This document shows, piece after piece, positions 6,651 to 12,471 of a stretch of DNA of 12,471 bases (position 1 is the first letter of the stretch; every line of letters starts with the position of its first letter). The stretch covers positions 1 through 12,471 of the forward strand of contig DRBW01000173.1 of assembly GCA_011042705.1 (NCBI GenBank), in the 5' to 3' direction. The DNA is from Caldifarciminota bacterium (lineage in GTDB: Bacteria > Hydrothermota > Hydrothermia > B15-G9 > DRBW01). The notes below the pieces were generated by a model. That model worked only from the letters and a program-made list of their open reading frames with translations. It had not been told where the DNA came from and made no database searches. Both the position numbers and the translations under genes were made by a program.

Positions 6651-6875
6651 GAGGTTGTCAGGCATTGCTGTTTGTCGTTTGCTCCACAATGTGTTGAACA
6701 CCTCCGAATCGGTGGTCTCATATTTCCACGTTAACTTTCCTGCCTGAAGAGAATTCTTATAAATCCTATCTGGAGAAATTTCCGAGTTTCCCCTATCAAA
6801 GAGAGATTTAGAAGAGGTCTCTTGTCCCCGTTTCGGGCTGAAGAGAACACACGCCTTTCTTTTACTAAAATTCAT
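6648..6875 (-). CDS. doubtful 75-codon ORF after the GtrA-GT39 gene
   Basis: This ORF starts at ATG 6875 inside the last codons of the GtrA-GT39 gene (11-base overlap) and ends at 6648. The GGA just upstream (GTAAGGAAA) leaves three bases to the ATG, a poor ribosome site. The peptide is polar, with no signal peptide, membrane segment or motif that I recognise. It could be a small coupled gene, a remnant, or chance. It fills most of the 290-base space between the glycosyltransferase and the barrel gene. Confidence 0.25.
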   Translation of the reverse strand: MNFSKRKACVLFSPKRGQETSSKSLFDRGNSEISPDRIYKNSLQAGKLTWKYETTDSEVFNTLWSKRQTAMPDNL

Positions 6876-8769
6876 TTTCCTTACTTTTATTTTTAACAGC
6901 CTTTTGACGTTTTGCTCGCGTTTTAGTATATACGGCTTTGTAAATTGTATATCCTCGAAATTCGGAAAAATCCGGTTTTACAATTACTTCTTCAAGTTTA
7001 ATAGGATTTTCAAACATATCCGCAGGAGGGCTGTAGCCAGAATAAGTAATGAAAATAACCTCCTGTCCCATAAAATTAGAATCATCTATCCAGTAACGGA
7101 ACATCGAAGGCCTTGTTTTGAAATCGATACTGTATATACAGCAATTCGATGAATCCATATAAAAAGCCAACTCAGAAGCAATATGATAATTTGGCGTGAG
7201 TATAGGATAATCTTTGTACTTTTTCACTTTTTCTGCGAGTTGCTTAAACCCCGTTTCAAATCCCGTTTTCTTTTCAGATACTCTATCGTAGAAATAGGTG
7301 ATAGCTTTCGTGATGTTTGCATTCAAGGGCGATGCAAATAGAAGAAAATTGATCAAAATTAATGTACTCAGTGCCACACGGATTAGATGACTCCCCGGCT
7401 TTTGAAGGACACGGAGATATCTGCCCTTTAAGTGTAAGAAAATTGTGTAAACAACAGGTATTCCGGTGAAAATAAAGCTTATAAAGGGCCAGTGTGCTTC
7501 TGGCCTTGACTTCAAAGAGGTAAGGAGAAAAGTCATAAATGGGATAAAAGAATAGAGTGAGATATAGAGGAATCTCCTCTCTTTCCTCAATAAACCTCTG
7601 TAAAGGCCCAAAATAATTCCCCATATTGATGCGAAAAGGGCGAGAGGTGATACTGTTATTAAGAGTGCTTCCGCAAGAAATCGCAGATTATAAAATGTGT
7701 GACCACCTGACATGAAACCATGTGAAAGTTGGAACTTAAAAGATGCAAATCCATGTGAAAGATTCCACAGAATGTTCGGTAAAAACATCAGAAATCCGAT
7801 CAGGTGCGAAAAGTAAATCTCTTTTTTAAACAGAAGCTTTCTATTTGTGAGAAAAATAAAGAAGAACGTGATAAGGGGAAGGAAGAAACCAAAATACTTC
7901 GTTAAAAGCGAAAACCCAAAAACTACCCCAGCATAATACCAGAATTTTTTCTCACCGGATTTTATTGCCCTGTAGGTAATAATTGCATAAAGTGTCCAGA
8001 AGAAGAAAAGAGGATTATCAGGGATAGCGAGGATGCCCACAATATTGAAGAGAGGTAGGAGTCGTACGTAGAAAGCACTCCAGAAAGCCATTTTTTTGTT
8101 TCGCAGTATCTCATAGGCAAGATAATACACTAAGATTGTAGTCAAAGACGATAAGACTATGAAGGGGATTCTAACACCAAGTTCAGTTTTACCCAGTATA
8201 CTTGTAGATATGTATATGATCCAGGCCACAAATGGTGGGTGATCGAGGTATCCCGGTGAAAGATGCTGAGCCCAGACCCAGTAGTACGCTTCATCAAAGA
8301 AGAGCTCAACTCTCCTGGCGAGAATAATTTCAAAATATGTGATTAACCCGATAAACAAAAATAGTATGGCATCCCACCGGTGAATAGTCAGTTTTTTGTT
8401 GAAAGTCCATTTGTCATTAAGAAGGAAATTAAAAATTGAACCTGCGAAAACCCCGACACAATGTGCCTGTATATACTGCATGGTCGTGGATTTAAGTAGC
8501 AGAAAATCCGCTCCCATGTTAATTATTGCTCCTAAGCTCACTGCAACATGATATTTAAGAAGGCGAACCCAGATATCTTCTTGTTCTCTGTCTCGCCACG
8601 TCCAGATGGAATTCCAGAAAAAATTGTTCAAGATGGAAACCTCGATGGCCAGAGATGATGCAATGAGGGATTTGACAGAAAAAATGTTTTTCAGGATGTA
8701 TGCGATGCCGATATTCACAAGCAGGCCAGAAAGGCCAACTATTCCAAATTTGGCATACCTTTTTATCAT
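6865..8769 (-). CDS. GtrA-like flippase domain fused to an ArnT/PMT-type (GT39) glycosyltransferase
   Basis: A polytopic inner-membrane protein of 634 residues (640 if the ATG at 8787 is used; numbering below follows the longer form). Residues 7-135 form a GtrA domain of four membrane helices with NNFFWNSIWTWR (54-65) and FNFLLNDKWTF (119-129); GtrA proteins are thought to move undecaprenyl-phosphate-linked sugar across the membrane. Residues 140-560 resemble the PMT_2/GT39 group: FFDEAYYW with Asp165-Glu166 in the first outside loop, GYLDHPP (179-185), IPDNPLFFFW and LTKYFGF, followed by many helices and a soluble C-terminal part. Such enzymes use polyprenyl-phosphate sugars to modify lipid A, glycans or proteins. 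The fusion would couple donor translocation with use (inference). AGGAAAG at 8772-8778, five bases before ATG 8767-8769, favours that start. The gene is markedly A+T-rich compared with its neighbours, which suggests transfer, and it ends with a TAG TAA tandem stop. Confidence 0.88.
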   Translation of the reverse strand: MIKRYAKFGIVGLSGLLVNIGIAYILKNIFSVKSLIASSLAIEVSILNNFFWNSIWTWRDREQEDIWVRLLKYHVAVSLGAIINMGADFLLLKSTTMQYIQAHCVGVFAGSIFNFLLNDKWTFNKKLTIHRWDAILFLFIGLITYFEIILARRVELFFDEAYYWVWAQHLSPGYLDHPPFVAWIIYISTSILGKTELGVRIPFIVLSSLTTILVYYLAYEILRNKKMAFWSAFYVRLLPLFNIVGILAIPDNPLFFFWTLYAIITYRAIKSGEKKFWYYAGVVFGFSLLTKYFGFFLPLITFFFIFLTNRKLLFKKEIYFSHLIGFLMFLPNILWNLSHGFASFKFQLSHGFMSGGHTFYNLRFLAEALLITVSPLALFASIWGIILGLYRGLLRKERRFLYISLYSFIPFMTFLLTSLKSRPEAHWPFISFIFTGIPVVYTIFLHLKGRYLRVLQKPGSHLIRVALSTLILINFLLFASPLNANITKAITYFYDRVSEKKTGFETGFKQLAEKVKKYKDYPILTPNYHIASELAFYMDSSNCCIYSIDFKTRPSMFRYWIDDSNFMGQEVIFITYSGYSPPADMFENPIKLEEVIVKPDFSEFRGYTIYKAVYTKTRAKRQKAVKNKSKENEF

Positions 8770-8788
8770 ATCTTTCCTGGCCTGCATT

Positions 8789-9010
8789 TTATGTCTTTAT
8801 TTCTTCGCAGTTGTGAAAGAAAGATTCTAAGAATTCTTCCTTTTGAGCGTTTGAAAGAGAATGAGGGCATGACCAGGTAGAATGGTAGAAGAAGGTGAAG
8901 TATGCGAAATTCAGGCTATGTGAAGTTGAAGAGACAAAGCTGGAGAGGAGCTGGGAGGCAAAGGCCTCCAGGGAGCCCTCTTCGATTTTGATCAATTTCC
9001 CTCTAACCAT
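8789..9010 (-). CDS. small 73-codon ORF between DUF488 and the GtrA-GT39 gene, unknown
   Basis: The ORF runs from ATG 9010 to a TAA at 8789-8791, just before the glycosyltransferase start region. A good ribosome site (TTGGAGAAG, with GGAG seven bases before the ATG) and a possible TATAAT element upstream support expression. The peptide starts with a charged segment (MVRGKLIKIEEGS), then is rich in Ser, Phe and His with two cysteines near the C-terminus. I do not recognise a family, and the C-terminal half has an odd composition for a folded protein. It may be a small co-transcribed gene or a chance ORF in a leader region. Confidence 0.35.
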   Translation of the reverse strand: MVRGKLIKIEEGSLEAFASQLLSSFVSSTSHSLNFAYFTFFYHSTWSCPHSLSNAQKEEFLESFFHNCEEIKT

Positions 9011-9043
9011 TCATCTTCTCCAATTTTTTGACAGTCTCCCTTT

Positions 9044-9049
9044 ATTATA
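9044..9049 (-). promoter_or_regulatory. possible -10 element for the GtrA-GT39 transcript
   Basis: On the minus strand these bases read TATAAT, overlapping the stop codon of the DUF488 gene. Initiation would fall about 27 bases before the 73-codon ORF. The -35 is weak: the best candidate is TTGCAT at 9069-9074, with a long 19-base spacer. If real, it separates the glycosyltransferase from the upstream operon. Confidence 0.3.
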
Positions 9050-9578
9050 AGGTTTCAGGTCCCCCTTCATGCAACTTACTTTGAGGTTCATGGTCAGGAA
9101 AGAGCGAAGTGCCCTTTTCCCGGAGTCTGTGCTCGTAAGTTTTCCCCGGATCGATTATGTGGATTACCTTCGCTCCCATCTCCACGAGCTTTTCGGATAT
9201 CAGCAATCTGTGACACCTGAAGTAGAGTCTCTCGGCACACAATATCGCCGTTTTCTTTTTGAGAGCAGTTTCGATCAGCTCTTCGAGGCCCTTCTTGAAC
9301 TCCTCTGTTTCCATGTGTTCTCTGTATCCGCCCCAGGGCTGACCTTTGTATTTACGCGCCCTTCTCATTCCGCCGAGACTGTCGCCGAGCCAGAAATAGT
9401 CTATACCCCTCTTCTCGAGTGCCTCTTTAAGGTTTTCCCTGTTGAAATGCGGATATTTCCTGGATCTGGGGAAACGTCTCACGTCGACCACGGCCTCCAC
9501 TCCGTATTCAGCCAGTATTTGAATTAATTCCTCGAGGGAACGGGTGGAATGCCCTATGGTGTAGACTTCGAGTTTCAA
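9045..9578 (-). CDS. DUF488 family protein
   Basis: A 177-residue DUF488 protein (Pfam PF04343), cytoplasmic, of unsettled biochemical function. Hallmarks are the opening YTIGHSTRS segment (6-14), VVDVRRFPRSRKYPHF (30-45), and the CAERLYFRCHR block (114-124) with two conserved cysteines and a CHR motif. A longer reading frame begins at ATG 9641, but that would overlap TatD by 67 bases and has no ribosome site. TTG 9576-9578 gives a TTGA stop/start junction like those used elsewhere in this genome and places the conserved YTIGHS near the N-terminus, so I chose it. The tight junction suggests co-translation with TatD. Confidence 0.88.
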   Translation of the reverse strand: MKLEVYTIGHSTRSLEELIQILAEYGVEAVVDVRRFPRSRKYPHFNRENLKEALEKRGIDYFWLGDSLGGMRRARKYKGQPWGGYREHMETEEFKKGLEELIETALKKKTAILCAERLYFRCHRLLISEKLVEMGAKVIHIIDPGKTYEHRLREKGTSLFPDHEPQSKLHEGGPETL

Positions 9579-10339
9579 AACCTCAAGAACAGCTCCTCTG
9601 CATTGGCATAGGTTATCTCGCCGATATTCTCGGGATTGCAATTGAGGAGCTCGGCGAGGAACCTGGCGGTGTGAACGAGGAAGGCAGGTTCGTTCCTCCT
9701 GCCCCGCATGGGCACCGGCGCGAGATATGGGGCGTCGGTCTCTATCAGAATCCTGTCGACCGGGAGTATAGTTGCCACTCGCTGCAGCTTCCTGGAAAAG
9801 GTCAGGCTTCCCGAAAAGGACACGTAGAAGCCGAGGCTCACTGCCTTTCTGGCTTCCTCTTCGCCGCCGGAGAAACAGTGGAAAACGCCCTTTCTCGGAG
9901 GCATCTCTTCCTCGAGAATGCTGAAAAGATCGGGGAAGGCCTTTCTCGTGTGGATTATCACGGGGAGGTCGGTTTCTCTTGCCAGCTTGAGGTGCTCCCT
10001 GAAGACCTTTCTCTGGTCCTCTCTTGGGGAATAATCCCTGTAGTAGTCGAGACCCGTTTCGCCGATGGCGACCACTTCCGGTTCAGCTGCCAGCCTTTTC
10101 AGCTCATCGTAGATCTCTGGGGTGAACTTGTCGGAGTCATGAGGATGGAGGGCCACGGAAGCATAGATGACATCCCTGTACCTCTTCGCCAGTTCCACCG
10201 CCATTTTGGAAGACGGAACGTCGTACCCCACTACCACCATCTTTTCGACGCCCGCCTCCCTTGCTCTTTTGATGGTCTCTTCAATCTCCCCCTGGAAGGC
10301 GGGATCGTTCAGGTGTGTGTGCGAATCGAAGAGCCTCAT
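9575..10339 (-). CDS. tatD: TatD-family metal-dependent hydrolase/deoxyribonuclease
   Basis: A 254-residue TatD-family amidohydrolase-fold enzyme, typically a two-metal phosphodiesterase or 3'-5' exonuclease acting in the cytoplasm. The metal-binding and catalytic positions all look present: His7 and His9 (FDSHTHL), Glu94 (GETGLDYYRD), His130 (VIIHTRKA), His154 (HCFSGG) and Asp202 (ETDAPYLAP). Length matches the family. The frame is open further upstream to an ATG at 10435, but MRLFDSHTHL at 10339 is the natural N-terminus and forms an ATGA overlap with the bactofilin stop. It ends in a TTGA overlap with the DUF488 gene. A bacterial housekeeping family; the context gives no specific substrate. 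Confidence 0.93.
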   Translation of the reverse strand: MRLFDSHTHLNDPAFQGEIEETIKRAREAGVEKMVVVGYDVPSSKMAVELAKRYRDVIYASVALHPHDSDKFTPEIYDELKRLAAEPEVVAIGETGLDYYRDYSPREDQRKVFREHLKLARETDLPVIIHTRKAFPDLFSILEEEMPPRKGVFHCFSGGEEEARKAVSLGFYVSFSGSLTFSRKLQRVATILPVDRILIETDAPYLAPVPMRGRRNEPAFLVHTARFLAELLNCNPENIGEITYANAEELFLRF

Positions 10340-10713
10340 TCTTTTTTCTCTGGAACGGGATGTATCACCTCCCTTTTCGACATGCTGCACGTCCCGTCGA
10401 ATTTGACGCCTTCCTGTACTATGAGCCCTTTGCACACCAGTTCCCCCTCGAAAGTGGCGCCGCTCTGGAACTCTATCTTCTCGTCGATTCTGACTGTTCC
10501 TTTGAGAATTCCCCCTATCACGGCTTCTTTGGCATGGATTTCTCCGTCGAGGTTTCCCGTTTTTCCGACAACGAGAGTTCCCTGGACGTTCAGGTTGCCC
10601 TTGAACTTTCCATCGATCCTCATTCCACCCCTGACTGAAATGGTTCCCTCTATTTCGCTGCCAGCCCCGAGCACTGTATCCATTTTTTCCTCCAATCTCT
10701 CGTTTTTAGGCAT
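10336..10713 (-). CDS. bactofilin
   Basis: A 125-residue bactofilin (Pfam PF04519), a small protein that polymerises without nucleotide into filaments or membrane-associated scaffolds organising cell shape, wall enzymes or polar structures. The core, about residues 12-110, is a run of beta-helix repeats with regularly spaced Gly and Val/Ile, beginning LGAGSEIEGTISVRGGMRIDG. Short polar tails lie on each side, as usual. Start ATG 10713 has a strong ribosome site. The gene follows the PorU-like gene by 11 bases and overlaps tatD in ATGA, so it is probably in one operon with them. Confidence 0.93.
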   Translation of the reverse strand: MPKNERLEEKMDTVLGAGSEIEGTISVRGGMRIDGKFKGNLNVQGTLVVGKTGNLDGEIHAKEAVIGGILKGTVRIDEKIEFQSGATFEGELVCKGLIVQEGVKFDGTCSMSKREVIHPVPEKKE

Positions 10714-10718
10714 GTTCG

Positions 10719-10726
10719 ACCTCCTT
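10719..10726 (-). promoter_or_regulatory. strong ribosome binding site of the bactofilin gene
   Basis: The minus strand reads AAGGAGGT, an almost complete match to the anti-Shine-Dalgarno, five to six bases before ATG 10713. It partly overlaps the TAA of the PorU-like gene, which suggests that ribosomes can reload directly at this junction. Confidence 0.8.
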
Positions 10727-12471
10727 ATCGTGCGATTAACAATTTTTCAACGGCTTCATCCGATTCCCTGCCGGCTTTCGCAAGGATCTTGACGAAATAC
10801 AGACCGTTGGACGGCAGGTCGCCGTCCCCATCCCGACCGTTCCAGTAAATCCTGTTTTCGCCGGCGGGCATCCACAGAGAGCCGCTTTTCCATATAAGCC
10901 GGCCGGCTATAGTGAAGATTTTCAGGGAAACCCTGGCTTCCTTGTTGATGATAAAGGTGAAACTGACTCCGCCCTCATCCCTCAGGGGGTTTGGATAGGG
11001 CAGGAAATCCTGGATCGCGAGCTCTTCCTCGGCCGTCACGTGGAAGGTTTTACTCCAAACTGAAGATCGGCCGAGGTTATCGAAAGCTTTCACGTCGATC
11101 TGGATGTAACCTCCCCCACTCAGCTCTACGGGATAGGTAAAGGAGCCGATCGTATCAGTCCCGGTGTAATACTCGAAGTACTTTGTCAGGTCCCGAATGT
11201 CAGAACCGCCTATTATCAAACTGATCCCGCTTTCTCCTCCGGGCAGGCTGGATGTGAGGTTTATGCCGTGCGGATCGGACAGGATCCCGCGCAGCTCGAA
11301 GCTTCCTGTGACTTCGGTGGTCTCAGCTTCAACCTCGATGCCGTTCACCTGGACCTTTATGTGAGGTCCCATGGTGTCCTGAGGGGGATGGGGATTTCTC
11401 GTGATCACCAGATCGTATCGGGCTCCGGTGCGACCCGGAAAACCCGTGGGATCGTAGGCTATGATCGTCGCGTTGTTTCCAGTGTCGATAAGAGAAGGCA
11501 GGAAGAAAGTAGAGGTGAAATCGCCTCCCTCAGACCGCGAGGAGCCGTTGAAGAGCAGGTAGGGGGGCATCAGATAGGTTGTCGAGCTTCCATGGGGAGA
11601 AGTATAGGTCGCGGTCTTTTTGACGCCGAAGGTCCTGATAGCAATCGTGTTCCCCTGGGCTCCGGATCCCGAGGCGGTGAAGGAGGAGGCGGTCTGCATG
11701 GTGTCCCCACAGGAGATCGTCATGTCGGGTTTCGGTATCCGGAAGGGGACGCCCGGGTCTCCGAGGAGGAGATAATAACGGTTGTTTTTGCCGTGCCTCA
11801 CCGCCTCCCCGAGGGGATGGAGCTCGTGAGTCATTATGCAATCCTGAAAGATGGATTTGAAATAGTACTCGTTGGGGTTGGGCGAGCTCAAAGTCGCCGA
11901 TGCCAGAACCCCGATTCCCGCGCCGCTCCTGACGGCCCAATCTTCGGCGATACACTTTGTTATCTCAACCCTGTCGAAGGAGGCGACCTTGCAGGAGCCT
12001 ATCATTATGAAGGGATTTTTTTTGCCGTTGTCGACTTTATTGAAATCAAGGGGAGCCAGAAAGATAACTTCGTGGGTCAGCTGCCTCGGGTTCCCGTGCA
12101 TGAAGCCCGTCATAACTGCTGCTCCCCGGTTCAAAAGGCCTATGAGCCTTTCCTTTCCCTCGATTCCTCTCATTTCGAGCGGCGTTATTTCTATCAGGTA
12201 GAGGTGGTCGACCTCCATAGACGGTGGAGTATAATAGCGGTACATCTCATCGCAGGACTGGACGTGGTAGAAACCTTCGAAACCCATATTACCGGCGTAC
12301 TCGTCATCAGCGACGAAAACAGCCCTGTTCCTCCAGGGCCCATTGATCTCCCCCGATTCATAGAGGATTGCCTTGTCTGTGTATTCGGAAATCTCGCTGG
12401 ATTGTCTGATGGGTATTCTGCCGATGAATATATCGGCAGCGTTGTCTCCGCCAGAGCCGTCCATGTCGGCG
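10725..12471 (-). CDS. porU: gingipain-like C25 cysteine protease, probable type IX secretion sortase PorU (5' end outside window)
   Basis: About 581 residues are visible; the frame stays open to the window edge, so the N-terminus is missing. The C25 caspase-like fold shows IFIGRIPIR, PWRNRAVFVADD, then the catalytic pair: His in GFMHGN (codon 12096-12098) and Cys in MIGSCKVASFDR (codon 11991-11993). The SC..xxFDR layout fits PorU better than secreted gingipains. Next come a beta-rich region with DTMGPHIKV, resembling the Ig-like part of PorU, and about 95 C-terminal residues with YPNPLRDEG and a GLYFVKI segment, a type IX C-terminal domain. In Porphyromonas, PorU sits on the outer surface bound to PorV, removes the C-terminal domains of cargo and attaches A-LPS. 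PorV is not in this window. A plain secreted C25 protease is the alternative. Confidence 0.8.
   Translation of the reverse strand, partial: ADMDGSGGDNAADIFIGRIPIRQSSEISEYTDKAILYESGEINGPWRNRAVFVADDEYAGNMGFEGFYHVQSCDEMYRYYTPPSMEVDHLYLIEITPLEMRGIEGKERLIGLLNRGAAVMTGFMHGNPRQLTHEVIFLAPLDFNKVDNGKKNPFIMIGSCKVASFDRVEITKCIAEDWAVRSGAGIGVLASATLSSPNPNEYYFKSIFQDCIMTHELHPLGEAVRHGKNNRYYLLLGDPGVPFRIPKPDMTISCGDTMQTASSFTASGSGAQGNTIAIRTFGVKKTATYTSPHGSSTTYLMPPYLLFNGSSRSEGGDFTSTFFLPSLIDTGNNATIIAYDPTGFPGRTGARYDLVITRNPHPPQDTMGPHIKVQVNGIEVEAETTEVTGSFELRGILSDPHGINLTSSLPGGESGISLIIGGSDIRDLTKYFEYYTGTDTIGSFTYPVELSGGGYIQIDVKAFDNLGRSSVWSKTFHVTAEEELAIQDFLPYPNPLRDEGGVSFTFIINKEARVSLKIFTIAGRLIWKSGSLWMPAGENRIYWNGRDGDGDLPSNGLYFVKILAKAGRESDEAVEKLLIAR

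Noticed and set aside
10340..10435. Upstream extension of TatD by 32 residues
   Set aside because: The extension lies within bactofilin, has no ribosome site, and precedes the natural MRLFDSHTH start of the family.
9671..10792. 373-codon plus-strand ORF opposite tatD and bactofilin
   Set aside because: It spans two clear minus-strand genes and their junction, so it is an antisense artefact of G+C-rich coding sequence.
1..12471. TAG reassigned as a sense codon
   Set aside because: Reading through TAG 6038-6040 would extend the methyltransferase only into antisense of the barrel gene, and the glycosyltransferase TAG is followed directly by TAA. The iscU TAG is better explained by mutation or error.

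Overview
The window looks like chromosomal sequence from an uncultured diderm (LPS-bearing) bacterium of the Fibrobacteres-Chlorobi-Bacteroidetes (FCB) group or a neighbouring candidate phylum. Three things point there: a lipid A gene cluster, an LpxC-FabZ fusion protein of the kind common in that group, and a gingipain-like (peptidase C25) protein with PorU-type architecture and a type IX secretion C-terminal domain. Frequent TTG/GTG starts and 4-base stop/start overlaps show tightly packed operons. I cannot name a species or a phylum with certainty.

Plus strand, 1-6040. The window opens on an IscU/NifU-type Fe-S scaffold gene interrupted by an in-frame TAG at codon 66. A 371-base intergenic stretch follows and ends in a consensus sigma70-type promoter (TTGACA, 18 bases, TATAAT) lying so close to the next start codon that the transcript would be leaderless. 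Six genes then follow with no gaps between them: HAD-family phosphatase, lpxD, lpxC-fabZ fusion, lpxA, a Gfo/Idh/MocA dehydrogenase in the position where some bacteria carry gnnA, and an isoprenylcysteine-methyltransferase-like membrane protein. LpxA, LpxC and LpxD supply the first three steps of lipid A synthesis, and the FabZ half feeds hydroxyacyl-ACP chemistry. LpxH/LpxI, LpxB and LpxK are not in the window.

Minus strand, 12471-6025. A probable operon enters from the right: PorU-like C25 protease (5' end outside the window), bactofilin, TatD-family hydrolase, DUF488 protein. After an intervening 73-codon ORF of uncertain reality comes a large GtrA-GT39 fusion glycosyltransferase, in a stretch visibly richer in A+T than its neighbours. 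A secreted outer-membrane beta-barrel protein follows; its 3' end overlaps that of the plus-strand methyltransferase gene by 16 bases. Most of the window thus serves the cell envelope: lipid A, lipid-linked sugar transfer, an outer-membrane barrel, a cytoskeletal bactofilin and a surface-protein sortase candidate. In known type IX systems PorU attaches cargo proteins to A-LPS, so its presence near lipid A genes is functionally coherent, though adjacency alone proves nothing.

I found no rRNA, tRNA, CRISPR array, insertion sequence or convincing rho-independent terminator. The most interesting items are the possible GnnA-type lipid A variation, the GtrA-GT39 fusion, the PorU-like protein in an unusual neighbourhood, the nonsense codon in the Fe-S scaffold gene, and the leaderless promoter.
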